Source: a bacterium (lineage in GTDB: Bacteria; Pseudomonadota; Alphaproteobacteria; Rhizobiales; Aestuariivirgaceae). From it: 64,000 bases of DNA. Of the stretch, positions 9,914-18,200 are shown one piece after another. The notes beneath the pieces were generated by a model that saw only the letters and a program-made list of their open reading frames with translations, searched no databases and was not told where the DNA came from. The stretch is taken from assembly GCA_022842165.1 (NCBI GenBank), contig JALHQC010000006.1:59155-123154 (forward strand), in the 5' to 3' direction. Position 1 is the first letter of the stretch. Each line of letters opens with the position of its first letter. The position numbers and the translations under genes were made by a program.

Positions 9914-11800
9914 TCAGATGCTCATCTGCATGCCGAGCTCGACCACGCGGTCGGGCGGAATGCGGAAGAACTCAATAGCCCGGGCCGACTGGTTTGCCAT
10001 CATGATGAAGATGCGTTGCTGCCAATACGGCAATGCGGAGCGGGCTGACATACGAATGACACGTCGGCCGAGGAAATAGGAGGCTTGCCTTGGATCGATC
10101 TCAAGACCGAAGGATGCGCAGGCGCGCAACGCCTTCGGCACGTCCGGCTGCTCCATGTAACCGAAGCGCGCCTCGACCAGCCATGCGCCCAATGGCAATT
10201 GCTTGACGCTCACGCGCTCCTCGCCGTCGATCCGGGGCTCGCTCGTCGTCTCGGCGGTGATGAACACCAGCCGGTCATGCAGCACGCGGTTGTGCTTCAG
10301 ATTATGCATCAGGGCGCTTGGCGCATAGACGGGATCGGTCTGCAGGAACACGGCGGCTCCTGCCACGCGCGTCGGCTGGCGGCGCTCGAGGCTTTCGAGC
10401 AGCGGCACCAGCTCGACCGATTCCTTCCTGAGCTTTTCGGCCAGCGCCTGGCGGCCGCGCATCCATGTCACCATCAGCATGATGATTGTAGCACCCAGCA
10501 GCACGGGCATGTAGCCGCCATTCGCAAGCTTCAGCCCGTTCGCCGCGAGGAAGATGGCCTCGATCATGAAGATCAGCAGGATCGCCGGGATGACGAACCA
10601 CCGTGGCAGGGTTCTCGCCTTCCAGAAGAAGATGGTGGCGAGAATGGAATCGACGATCATCGAGGTGTTGACCGCGATGCCATAGGCCGATGCCAGATTG
10701 GTCGAGGATTTGAACACCAGCACCAGGATGATGACGCCCGCGAGCAGCATCCAGTTGATCTGGGCGACATAGATCTGCCCCTGCTCGGTCTCGCTCGTAT
10801 GGGTGATGCTCATGCGCGGAAAGAGGCCGAGCGACATCGCCTGCTGGGCAATCGAGAAGGCGCCGGTGATGACGGCCTGCGAGGCGATCACCGTTACGCA
10901 GGTGGCAAGCGCCACGAGCGGAATGAGGCCCCAGCCCGGCGCCATGAGGAAGAACGGATTTTCCACCGCATGGGGATGCGAGATGATGAAGGCGCCCTGG
11001 CCAAGATAGTTGAGGATCAGCCCGGGAAACACCACCGCCAGCCACGCCATGCGGATCGCCTTCGAGCCGAAATGGCCCATGTCGGCATAAAGCGCTTCAC
11101 CGCCGGTGACCGCGAGGAACACGCCGCCGAAGACGAGCAGGGCGAGGGCAGGGCGCTCGATCAGCATCGAGGCGCCATAGGCCGGGTTGAAGGCATAGAA
11201 AATCTGCAGGTCGTCGAAGATGTGATAGACGCCCAGCACACCAAGAACGAAGAACCACAGCGCGGTGATCGGCGCAAACAGCTTGGCCACGCCGGCCGTG
11301 CCCTTGTACTGGAACAGGAACAGCGTGATCAGGATGCCGAGCGTCAGGGGCACCACATAGGGCTCGAAGCCTTCGTTGATGACCTTCAGGCCTTCGACGG
11401 CGGACAGAACCGACATCGCCGGCGTGATCATCGCATCGCCAAAGAAAAACGCCGCACCGATGATGCCGAGCGCCAGCACGAAACCGCCCTTCTTGCGGAG
11501 CAGCGTTTCGACCAGAACGACGAGCGACAGGATGCCGCCTTCGCCCTTGTTGTCGGCGCGCATCAGGAAGACGACGTATTTCAGCGTGACGATCAGGATC
11601 AAGGCCCAGATCAGCAGCGATGCGACACCCAGCACCGCAGTGCGCAGGTCTCCTCCTGCCTGTACGACGGGATGCAGCGCTTCGCGCATGGCATAGAGGG
11701 GGCTCGTTCCAATATCGCCGAAAACGACGCCGATCGAAGCGAAAGCCAGGGCGACCGTCGACTTCGAGGGGCCATGGGCCTGATCGTTCTTCTGTTCCAT
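9914..11800 (-). CDS. kup: Low-affinity potassium transporter Kup
   Basis: A 628-residue KUP/HAK/KT family potassium uptake protein. The N-terminal segment ALAFASIGVVFGDIGTSPLY (about residues 16-35) is the KUP signature; about 12 membrane segments run to about residue 450, followed by a cytoplasmic C-terminal domain. I chose the ATG of MEQKNDQAHG; an upstream extension rich in Arg is less likely. mepA lies 44 bp upstream and the PHP gene 15 bp downstream, all minus strand. Confidence 0.95.
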   Translation of the reverse strand: MEQKNDQAHGPSKSTVALAFASIGVVFGDIGTSPLYAMREALHPVVQAGGDLRTAVLGVASLLIWALILIVTLKYVVFLMRADNKGEGGILSLVVLVETLLRKKGGFVLALGIIGAAFFFGDAMITPAMSVLSAVEGLKVINEGFEPYVVPLTLGILITLFLFQYKGTAGVAKLFAPITALWFFVLGVLGVYHIFDDLQIFYAFNPAYGASMLIERPALALLVFGGVFLAVTGGEALYADMGHFGSKAIRMAWLAVVFPGLILNYLGQGAFIISHPHAVENPFFLMAPGWGLIPLVALATCVTVIASQAVITGAFSIAQQAMSLGLFPRMSITHTSETEQGQIYVAQINWMLLAGVIILVLVFKSSTNLASAYGIAVNTSMIVDSILATIFFWKARTLPRWFVIPAILLIFMIEAIFLAANGLKLANGGYMPVLLGATIIMLMVTWMRGRQALAEKLRKESVELVPLLESLERRQPTRVAGAAVFLQTDPVYAPSALMHNLKHNRVLHDRLVFITAETTSEPRIDGEERVSVKQLPLGAWLVEARFGYMEQPDVPKALRACASFGLEIDPRQASYFLGRRVIRMSARSALPYWQQRIFIMMANQSARAIEFFRIPPDRVVELGMQMSI

Positions 11801-11844
11801 GGACGCGCCTTTGACGGCGCTGCTCCCTGTCTGTTTCCCGGCGG

Positions 11845-12795
11845 CTATTCGGCCGTCACGACGGCGCGGCATTCAGCAGGTAGCGCCGCCAGTGTCAAGG
11901 GTGGGGCGGGCTTCGGCGGCTTGGCATTGGGGTCGGGCTTCTTCTTCGGCACCCAGGGAACATCGCCCATCCAGTAGGCCAGTTCCTCGCCGCAGCCGGT
12001 GCCGTCCTTCGGACGGGCCGGCGCCTGGTTCTTGCACGTCGTCGATCCGGCCGGGCAGTTGATGCGGATGTGGAAGTGATAGTTGTGCCCGTAATAGGGG
12101 CGCACCTTGCCCAGCCACGCGCGGTCGCCCGTCGCCCATTTGCAAAGCTCGGCCTTGATCGGCGGATGGACGAAAAGCCGCGCCACCTCGTCATAGGAGG
12201 CGGCGCGCTTCAGTAGCCTCGCATGCGCCTCGGTCCACACCTTGTAGTCCATGGTCTGGCGGTCCTTGACGACGAGCTTTGCCGAGATGTCCTCGCGCTC
12301 GCGCCTGGTCAGCGTGCGGTTCGGCATCGGCGTCAGCCACACGTCGGCATCAAGCCCCACCTGGTGGCTGGCATGGCCCGACAGCATCGGCCCGCCGCGC
12401 GGCTGGGCGAGATCGCCCACCAGCAAGCCGTTCCAGCCATCTTTTTCCTTGGCCTCGATCGCCAGCCGCTCGACCAGCGCCACAAGCTTCGGGTGGCCCC
12501 AGTTGCGATTGCGCGACAGCCGCATCACCTGCCAGGCCGGGCCATCGACCGCCAGCGCCTTGCCGCCCGCCATGCAGCCCTTGGCATAGGAGCCGATGGC
12601 GCGGGCCTTCATGCTGCGTGTGGGGAGCTTCTGCCCGCCGAACACCTTCTTGGCGGGAAGCTTCGAGAGCGACTTGTCGCTCATCGCGGCGAGTGCTGCG
12701 GCATCTTCTTCCGACTGGGCCAGCGCAGCGGCCGCCGGAAGGGTGAGGCACAGCATGGCGGCAACAAGCAGGGAACGCAGCATCGGGAACCTCAT
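11845..12795 (-). CDS. mepA: Penicillin-insensitive murein endopeptidase
   Basis: A 316-residue LAS-type metallopeptidase that cuts D-Ala-meso-DAP crosslinks in periplasmic peptidoglycan. A clear Sec signal peptide ends near AAALAQ (about residue 27). The zinc motif GHASHQVGLDADVW and the later HFHIRINCP supply the metal ligands, and several Cys fit the disulfides of the family. Its ATG overlaps the sspB TGA (ATGA); a second ATG 12 nt later would also leave a good signal peptide. Confidence 0.93.
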   Translation of the reverse strand: MRFPMLRSLLVAAMLCLTLPAAAALAQSEEDAAALAAMSDKSLSKLPAKKVFGGQKLPTRSMKARAIGSYAKGCMAGGKALAVDGPAWQVMRLSRNRNWGHPKLVALVERLAIEAKEKDGWNGLLVGDLAQPRGGPMLSGHASHQVGLDADVWLTPMPNRTLTRREREDISAKLVVKDRQTMDYKVWTEAHARLLKRAASYDEVARLFVHPPIKAELCKWATGDRAWLGKVRPYYGHNYHFHIRINCPAGSTTCKNQAPARPKDGTGCGEELAYWMGDVPWVPKKKPDPNAKPPKPAPPLTLAALPAECRAVVTAE

Positions 12796-13295
12796 TTTTT
12801 TCGGAAGTGGTCCAGCGACACGACCTTGGCTGCCTCATCTTGCGCGGCACTTTCGGGCGCTTCGGCGGCCGCCTCGGCATCGCCCCCGGCGATGGGCGCG
12901 ACTTTCGCGGCCTCGCCGTCCTTCGGCCTCTTGCCCGCGGCCACCGATTCGAACTGCAGGCCGAACTGCACGGCGGGATCGAGGAAGCCCTTCACCGCAT
13001 CGAAGGGGATGATCAGCTTCTCCGGCACATTGTCGAAGGAGAGTTCGACCTCGAAGCGGTCGTCATAGACGTGGAGGTTCCAGTACTGGTGCTGGAGAAC
13101 GATCGTCATCTCGCGCGGATAGCGCTGGGCGATCTTCTCGCTCACCGTCACATCCGGGTGGCGGGTGTTGAAGGCGATATAGAAGTGATGCTCGCCCGGA
13201 AGCCCCGTCGTCGCCGCGATCTTCAACGCATCCCGCACCACGCCCTTCAGGGCATTCTGGGCAAGCAGGTCATAGCGCATCAGGTCTTCAGGCAT
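12792..13295 (-). CDS. sspB: SspB-type ClpXP adaptor (alpha class)
   Basis: A 167-residue stringent-starvation-protein-B-like adaptor. The N-terminal substrate-binding fold contains GLPGEHHFYIAFNTRHPDV; a long acidic and Ala-rich linker follows; the extreme C-terminus VVSLDHFRKK is the ClpX-binding tail typical of alphaproteobacterial SspB. Known role: delivers ssrA-tagged and some native proteins to ClpXP. I chose the ATG at 13295 over a TTG 12 nt upstream. Translation is coupled to mepA by a 4-bp overlap. The tmRNA gene that makes the tag is only 1.5 kb away. Confidence 0.92.
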   Translation of the reverse strand: MPEDLMRYDLLAQNALKGVVRDALKIAATTGLPGEHHFYIAFNTRHPDVTVSEKIAQRYPREMTIVLQHQYWNLHVYDDRFEVELSFDNVPEKLIIPFDAVKGFLDPAVQFGLQFESVAAGKRPKDGEAAKVAPIAGGDAEAAAEAPESAAQDEAAKVVSLDHFRKK

Positions 13296-13524
13296 CTTGG
13301 GTCTCAAATCCGGATAAATCGAAGCAGAAGCCGCGTATCATACCCGCCAAGACCCGTCAAAGTCATCCGGTGTCAGCTGAGTGAGATATCTGCGCGTCAA
13401 AAACATGGACCGCGCCGTCACCTATTGGCCAGTGCTGGTATTTCAACAGCGATTTCAAAGACAAGTTCCGCTTGCGAAGGGTGTGGACTGTGCGGTTGCC
13501 ACGCGGGCAACAAAGCACATGCAT

Positions 13525-14289
13525 TCAAAATGTCGTCTGTCCCCGGGCTGTGCCGGGATTTCCAGCGCTTGGGCTGCCTATCAGGCGCCGGTGTTCCCGT
13601 TCCGGCAGCCCGTATGCCGTGCCCGCGAAGGCTTCGAGCCCCGGCCGGTTGGTCACGACGACCATGCCGCGGAACGATTTGATGAGCCTTTCCCCCTCGA
13701 GGATATGCAGCGCCTCGGTTATGCCCGCGCGCCGTACCGAAAGCATGATCGACAGGAATTCGTGCGTCATGGGGAAGGTGGCGCCCACCCGGTCCTGGCA
13801 CATCAGGAGCCAGCGGGCCAGGCGCGTTTCGATCGTATAGGCGCCATTCGCTAGGGCGGTCTGCGACGTCTGGATGCCGAGGATGAATGCATAGCGGAGC
13901 AGGATGGCCCGCAAGGCCGGCCGGGTATCGAATGCTTCGAGCAGCTTTGCTTTCGGCAGTCGCAGGGCGCGGCCCTCGACCTGCACCATCACTTCGTTCG
14001 GATCATGATCGGCCTGCAGCACGATCGATGTGCCTATGAAGCCGTCGTGGCCCACCATTCCCACTTCGACGCGAACATCATCGCTCGTCGTTGCAATGAA
14101 CGAGCAGATGCCGCTCAGGGGAAAATACACGAAGTCATCCGGCGTGTTGCGGAAGCTCAGAACATCGCGCTGGCGAAGTTCGATCAGTTCGAACGACGGC
14201 TCCAGAAACGCGATGTCCGCGGGCAGCATGGCGGCAAGAATCTGGTTCTCGGCATAGGCCTGTAAATCGACTGTCATGTTCCCGGCCAA
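13525..14289 (-). CDS. Crp/Fnr family regulator, copy 1
   Basis: A 254-residue regulator with an N-terminal cyclic-nucleotide-binding-like domain (PLSGICSF...GMVGHDGFIG, about 55-85) and a C-terminal winged helix-turn-helix (MTHEFLSIMLSVRRAGITEAL, about 175-196). It lacks the N-terminal Cys cluster of oxygen-sensing FNR, so the signal is unknown. The TTG at 14289 is chosen because its next residues, AGN, match the ATG start of the paralogue at 16268; an ATG at 14277 is the alternative. It is strongly similar along its length to that paralogue. A conserved dyad (14407-14425) sits about 118 bp upstream, between this gene and the divergent small gene. Confidence 0.88.
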   Translation of the reverse strand: MAGNMTVDLQAYAENQILAAMLPADIAFLEPSFELIELRQRDVLSFRNTPDDFVYFPLSGICSFIATTSDDVRVEVGMVGHDGFIGTSIVLQADHDPNEVMVQVEGRALRLPKAKLLEAFDTRPALRAILLRYAFILGIQTSQTALANGAYTIETRLARWLLMCQDRVGATFPMTHEFLSIMLSVRRAGITEALHILEGERLIKSFRGMVVVTNRPGLEAFAGTAYGLPEREHRRLIGSPSAGNPGTARGQTTF

Positions 14290-14406
14290 CCTGGGGCGGG
14301 AGCGCGCAATATCTCTCAGCCGGCCACGCCCTGAACATTGGCAACCGATGCAGCCGTTTTAACACTCCTGGTCCGGAAAAGATTCCAAATTCGGCACGCA
14401 GCAGAT

Positions 14407-14425
14407 TCTGTACGGAGGCGGACAG
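14407..14425. promoter_or_regulatory. Putative Crp/Fnr-type operator, site A
   Basis: TCTGTACGGAGGCGGACAG, a dyad of TGTAC-N6-GGACA. The 5-6-5 spacing is that of Crp-family sites (TGTGA-N6-TCACA). It lies between the divergent copy-1 regulator (118 bp upstream of its start) and small gene 1 (61 bp upstream of its ATG). Near-identical sites are at 15211 and 16390. Autoregulation is inferred. Confidence 0.5.
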
Positions 14426-14485
14426 TCGCTGGCTGAAGTTTTCCGGCCGGTCTAGCCAACAGCAAAGATGATCAGGAGGCTTGCG

Positions 14486-14680
14486 ATGAAGCATCACCGC
14501 GCCATGGCGACCAAGCACATCGCGGACAGCAAGCGGGAAGGCCGGCCGGTCGACATCTATAAGGTTGTGAGCGATCTCCAGTCCGAGTTCCCGAATGTCG
14601 CCTATGTTACATTGGTCACCATCGTATCGGAGGAAGTGCTGGAGGCTGGTTACGATGCCTTCTGGGATCGGCGGAAGTGA
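14486..14680 (+). CDS. Small conserved protein paired with Crp/Fnr regulator, copy 1 (64 aa)
   Basis: A 64-residue charged protein of unknown function. The start is the ATG at 14486, because a perfect AGGAGG lies at 14474-14479; the longer frame would place this ribosome site inside the gene. It aligns without gaps to the 65-aa product at 15320 (about 24 of 64 identical), with the core PVDxYKVVxxLQxExPNV at residues 21-38 and a conserved Trp near the end. It is divergent from Crp/Fnr copy 1. No domain is recognised. Confidence 0.75.
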   Translation: MKHHRAMATKHIADSKREGRPVDIYKVVSDLQSEFPNVAYVTLVTIVSEEVLEAGYDAFWDRRK

Positions 14681-14739
14681 TGCCCGGAAGGGCTTCGGCC
14701 CAAGCCAAGAGGCGCAAGCCTAGCGCGCTCAATTCCCAA

Positions 14740-15095
14740 ATTTCAGCTCTTTGAAATAAAGTGCCGGCTTCTGTTGCCAGGTGCCGGCGGACCCCGCCTT
14801 GAACTGCTAAGCCCAAGGACTTGATTTCCCTAGCTCAGGCTGCTTACGCAGCCACCGCGACGGGAGCATAGTTGTCGTTGGCAACTATATGTTTAGCCCG
14901 ATAACGTCGGTACCATCACGGGCAAAAAGCTATCCTTTACACCCTCGTCGATCCTGGTTCGCCCCCATCACAGGCCGCCCTCGGGGGGTCGTCCTGCGGC
15001 GGTCTGTGGTGGAGGCGCCGGGTACTGCCCCCGGGTCCGAATGGTTTATTACGATGACCGTTTATCGCCATAGTCATGCCCGTTGCCGGGCGTGA
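14740..15095 (-). ncRNA. ssrA: tmRNA, two-piece alphaproteobacterial type
   Basis: Read on the minus strand, an acceptor piece ends with CGCCTCC-ACCA (15017-15007), a 40-nt hairpin spacer follows (15006-14967), and the coding piece starts at 14966 with GGGGGCGAACCAGGATCGAC. GGGGGCG pairs with CGCCTCC to form the tRNA-like acceptor stem, the hallmark of permuted tmRNA. The tag frame is 14882-14844 and encodes ANDNYAPVAVAA plus TAA, flanked by the hairpin GCTGC-GTAA-GCAGC. Further pseudoknot stems follow. tmRNA rescues stalled ribosomes and marks products for proteolysis. Outer ends are approximate. Confidence 0.93.
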
Positions 15096-15210
15096 CGGTT
15101 TCAATATAGGCGGCGCAGGCCGCGAATGGAAGGGGTGGCGGGAGGGCATGCGCCGCGAGGCATTACACGCTTTGGGTGTCTGACGCGAATTCCGGGCCGC
15201 CGCTGGGGAA

Positions 15211-15229
15211 TCTGTACAAAAATGAACAA
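15211..15229. promoter_or_regulatory. Putative Crp/Fnr-type operator, site B
   Basis: TCTGTACAAAAATGAACAA, the second copy of the TGTAC-N6-GNACA dyad. It is 91 bp upstream of small gene 2 and also upstream of the divergent tmRNA gene, so it could act on either. Confidence 0.45.
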
Positions 15230-15283
15230 TCTCAAGTTGTTAGCTTTGTACGCTACCGTTCCGTTTGTGGCGCGATTCACCCT

Positions 15284-15302
15284 GGTTAACTATGTGTTAA
15301 CC
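15284..15302. promoter_or_regulatory. Perfect inverted repeat before small gene 2
   Basis: GGTTAAC-TATGT-GTTAACC, 7-bp arms and a 5-nt centre, ends 17 bp before the ATG at 15320 and just before its TGGAGG ribosome site. It may be an operator or an mRNA hairpin that affects translation. Confidence 0.45.
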
Positions 15303-15319
15303 TCAATGGAGGCCGAAAG

Positions 15320-15517
15320 ATGAGTCGAGATCGTTTGTGTGTGGTTCGCCGGGTGGCGGGTGCAATCCGTCAGCAGGAGCCGGTAGACGTCTACAAGGTC
15401 GTGGAACAGCTTCAGGCCGAGCTGCCTAACGTTCCGGGCGACGTGCTGCTCCACGATGTCGAGGATGAAATCGCCAAGGCCCGCTGCAGCGCGATCTGGG
15501 AGAAGCGCGAGCGATAG
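15320..15517 (+). CDS. Small conserved protein paired with Crp/Fnr regulator, copy 2 (65 aa)
   Basis: A 65-residue paralogue of the product at 14486, sharing PVDVYKVVEQLQAELPNV and a C-terminal W-E-K-R. A TGGAGG ribosome site lies at a suitable distance from the ATG. It is convergent with Crp/Fnr copy 2, which ends 22 bp away, whereas copy 1 is divergent from its regulator, so the two pairs are not a simple tandem duplication. Function unknown; small size and partnership with a regulator suggest an accessory or modulating protein (inference). Confidence 0.75.
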   Translation: MSRDRLCVVRRVAGAIRQQEPVDVYKVVEQLQAELPNVPGDVLLHDVEDEIAKARCSAIWEKRER

Positions 15518-15539
15518 CGGTTTCGGTCGGGCAAAGCTG

Positions 15540-16268
15540 TCAGCCCGGGGCGGGCGTGATCAGGCGTTTCTGTTCGCGCTCGGGCAAGCCGTAGGCGGTG
15601 CCCGCAAGCGCCTCGAGGCCGAGGCGGTCGCTTATCGAAACGCTGCCGCGCGTCGACTTGATCAGATGCTTGCCCTCCAGCGCATGCAGGGCGTCGGTGA
15701 TCCCGGCGCGGCGCACCGCGAGCATCTTCGACAGGAAGTCGTGGGTCATCGGAAAGCTGCTGCACACCCAGTCCTGGCACATCAGCAGCCAGCGGGCGAG
15801 GCGCACCTCGATGCCGAAATGGCCGTTGACCAGCGCCGTCTGGGCCGATTGTACGCCCATCACATAGATGCTCCGCAGCAGCACCGTGCGTGCCTGAGGC
15901 CGGGTTTCGAAAATCTTGCTCAACGCAGCCCGCGGTATGCGCAGGGCGCGCCCATCGGCCTGCACCATCACTTCATGCGGGTCGTGATCGGCCTGCAGCA
16001 CGATGGCGCTGCCGACAAAACCTTCGCTTCCCACCAGGCCGGTCTCGACGCGGACGTTGTCATCCGTCACCGTGATGAACGAGCAGATGCCGCTCAGCGG
16101 AAAATAGGCAAACTCATCGAGCACGTTGGGGCGGCTGAGAATGTCGCGCTGATGCATGTCGATCGCCTCGAACTGCACGGCAAATGCATCGCGCTCAGTT
16201 GAAGGCATTGCAGCCAGCAGCTGGTTTTCACCGAGGATATCGGAATGTGGAGACACGTTCCCAGCCAT
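15540..16268 (-). CDS. Crp/Fnr family regulator, copy 2
   Basis: A 242-residue regulator similar to copy 1 along its whole length. It has the cNMP-binding-like core (FPLSGICSFITV, GLVGSEGFVGSAIVLQADHDPHEVMVQ) and the winged HTH (MTHDFLSKMLAVRRAGITDAL). No FNR-type Cys cluster is present. The ATG at 16268 is the only good start. Its 5' region shares blocks with that of copy 1, including GCGCCCTGAACATTG, and the conserved dyad lies at nearly the same distance (122 bp). Effector and regulon are unknown. Confidence 0.88.
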   Translation of the reverse strand: MAGNVSPHSDILGENQLLAAMPSTERDAFAVQFEAIDMHQRDILSRPNVLDEFAYFPLSGICSFITVTDDNVRVETGLVGSEGFVGSAIVLQADHDPHEVMVQADGRALRIPRAALSKIFETRPQARTVLLRSIYVMGVQSAQTALVNGHFGIEVRLARWLLMCQDWVCSSFPMTHDFLSKMLAVRRAGITDALHALEGKHLIKSTRGSVSISDRLGLEALAGTAYGLPEREQKRLITPAPG

Positions 16269-16389
16269 TGAGGGGCGAGAGCGTGGAACAGTCTCTCATT
16301 CGGCCGCGCCCTGAACATTGCTGGCCGATGGCATGGTCTTTCACACACAAACCGACGCACAACCAGTTACAAATTCACGTTCCGGCAAG

Positions 16390-16408
16390 TCTGTACGTTG
16401 GCGTACAA
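16390..16408. promoter_or_regulatory. Putative Crp/Fnr-type operator, site C
   Basis: TCTGTACGTTGGCGTACAA, the most symmetric copy (TGTAC-GTTGGC-GTACA). It sits 122 bp upstream of Crp/Fnr copy 2 and 156 bp upstream of thyA. It shares 14 of 19 bases with site A, and the spacing to the regulator gene is conserved. Confidence 0.55.
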
Positions 16409-16563
16409 AGGTTAAGCCGAGAGGGACAAAGCACTTTCCGCAAGTCCTCGGCGGCCTGAAAGGGGCTTCCGGGCCGTGCTGCCCCCATGCCGCCGCCAGC
16501 GGTTGGCAGGCGCGGCAATGGCGGCTAGAGTTTCCCGTTCACAGGATTCTGCCGAAACATCCC

Positions 16564-17358
16564 ATGCAGCAATATCACGACCTCATGCGCCACGTGCGCG
16601 ATCGCGGGCACCGCAAGGACGACCGCACGGGCACGGGAACACTTTCCGTCTTCGGCTACCAGATGCGCTTCGATTTGCGCGCGGGGTTTCCGCTGGTCAC
16701 CACCAAGAAGCTGCATCTGCGCTCGATCTTCCACGAGCTGCTGTGGTTCATCCGTGGCGACACCAACATCAGATACCTCAACGACAACAAGGTCACGATC
16801 TGGGACGAGTGGGCCGATGCGAACGGCGATCTCGGCCCCGTCTATGGCGCGCAATGGCGTTCGTGGCCGGCGCGCGATGGCTCGACCATCGACCAGCTGG
16901 CGCAAGTGATCTCGCGCATCCGCCAAAGCCCGGATTCGCGGCGCCTCATTGTCACCGCCTGGAATCCGGCGGATGTCGACAAGATGGCGCTGCCGCCCTG
17001 CCACTGCCTGTTCCAGTTCTACGTGGCCGACGGCAAGCTCTCCTGCCAGCTCTACCAGCGCTCGGCGGACATATTCCTCGGCGTGCCCTTCAACATCGCG
17101 TCCTATGCGCTGCTCACCCACATGGTGGCGCATGTCACGGGGCTCGAACCCGGCGAGTTCATCCACACGCTGGGCGATGCGCATCTCTACCTCAACCATC
17201 TCGACCAGGCGGACGAGCAGCTGAAGCGCCAGCCGCTGACGTTGCCGCGCCTCATCTTCAAGCGCGACGTGAAGTCGATCGACGATTTCCGCTACGAGGA
17301 TTTCGAGATCGCGGGCTATCAGGCGCATCCCGGCATCGCCGCGCCGATTGCGGTGTGA
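16564..17358 (+). CDS. thyA: Thymidylate synthase
   Basis: A 264-residue thymidylate synthase, exactly the length of the E. coli enzyme. It methylates dUMP to dTMP using methylene-tetrahydrofolate. The catalytic Cys is in [12 protein letters not shown] (about residue 146); the folate and dUMP sites are seen in [18 protein letters not shown] and [20 protein letters not shown] segments. The start [11 protein letters not shown] matches the family. It begins an operon with a CPBP protease, a GNAT enzyme and folA, which recycles the dihydrofolate made here. Confidence 0.97.
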   Translation: MQQYHDLMRHVRDRGHRKDDRTGTGTLSVFGYQMRFDLRAGFPLVTTKKLHLRSIFHELLWFIRGDTNIRYLNDNKVTIWDEWADANGDLGPVYGAQWRSWPARDGSTIDQLAQVISRIRQSPDSRRLIVTAWNPADVDKMALPPCHCLFQFYVADGKLSCQLYQRSADIFLGVPFNIASYALLTHMVAHVTGLEPGEFIHTLGDAHLYLNHLDQADEQLKRQPLTLPRLIFKRDVKSIDDFRYEDFEIAGYQAHPGIAAPIAV

Positions 17359-17381
17359 TCCATGGTCATGCGGTCTTGAGC

Positions 17382-18200
17382 ATGTTCGGAGGGGATTTTG
17401 CCGGCGGCTGGTTCCGCCGCATTCACCAGCCCGTCAATCCGGCGGGGCTGGGGCGGGCTATCGCCATCGCCGCTGGCCTCGTGCTGCTGCACCAGGTCCT
17501 GCAGGTCGTATTCTCGGGCGCCGTGCTGGCGGCTTTTTTCGATGGCAATTTCGAAGACACGCGCAGCATCGTCAAAGCCAACCTCACGGTGATCTTTCCG
17601 GCCTCGATCCTGATCGCGCTGGCGGCCTGGAAGCTGGCGGGCGTGAAGGGCGGCAATCCTGCGGAGGTCTTGAGCCTCCGGAAGCCGCGACTCACGCCGG
17701 CTGGATGGGCGGCAATCATCGGCGGCTTCATCGTCGCCATGTACGCCGCCATCATCCTGATCGTCATGATCCTCGGCATCGACCTCGACCAGTATACGCC
17801 CGGGCCCGACGGGGCCTCGCCCGATGGCGGGTCGGCCGGCCTCGTCAAGGAAGCGATGTTCGACATCGCCAACGAGCCCTTGCTGTTCCTGCTGGTGTTT
17901 CCCTCGATCGCGCTCGGCGCGCCGATCGCGGAAGAAGTCATCTTCCGCGGCCAGCTGTTCTCGGCCTTGTCGCAAACACGGCTCGGCGTTTCGGGTACGG
18001 CGGTCATCACCGCCGGGCTGTGGGCGCTTCTACACATGTCGGAGCCGTGGCTGTCGGTCGGGCTCATCTTCGTCATGGGCCTCGTCTTCGGCTGGCTGAT
18101 GTACCGGTTCGGCAGCCTGTGGGTGGTGATCGCCTGCCACGCGGCATGGAACGCGATCTACTCGCTCATTCTCTTTGCCAGCCTTGGAGGGCAGACGTGA
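17382..18200 (+). CDS. CPBP family intramembrane glutamic endopeptidase (CAAX-like)
   Basis: A 272-residue membrane protein of the CPBP/Abi family. The catalytic EEVIFRGQ (EExxxR motif, about residues 187-194), a later LLHMSEPW His, and CHAAWNA (HxxxN motif) near the C-terminus are all present, with about seven hydrophobic segments. These proteins are intramembrane proteases; roles include bacteriocin immunity and prenyl-protein processing. An upstream GTG that overlaps the thyA stop is an alternative start. Lies between thyA and a GNAT gene with a 4-bp overlap downstream. Confidence 0.87.
   Translation: MFGGDFAGGWFRRIHQPVNPAGLGRAIAIAAGLVLLHQVLQVVFSGAVLAAFFDGNFEDTRSIVKANLTVIFPASILIALAAWKLAGVKGGNPAEVLSLRKPRLTPAGWAAIIGGFIVAMYAAIILIVMILGIDLDQYTPGPDGASPDGGSAGLVKEAMFDIANEPLLFLLVFPSIALGAPIAEEVIFRGQLFSALSQTRLGVSGTAVITAGLWALLHMSEPWLSVGLIFVMGLVFGWLMYRFGSLWVVIACHAAWNAIYSLILFASLGGQT

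Noticed and set aside
14889..15323. Short plus-strand frames (14889-15095, 15126-15323)
   Set aside because: They lie over the tmRNA gene and the control region of small gene 2.
16476..17330. Plus-strand frame continuing through thyA into the CPBP gene
   Set aside because: It is the second frame of thyA; the true CPBP start is at 17382.
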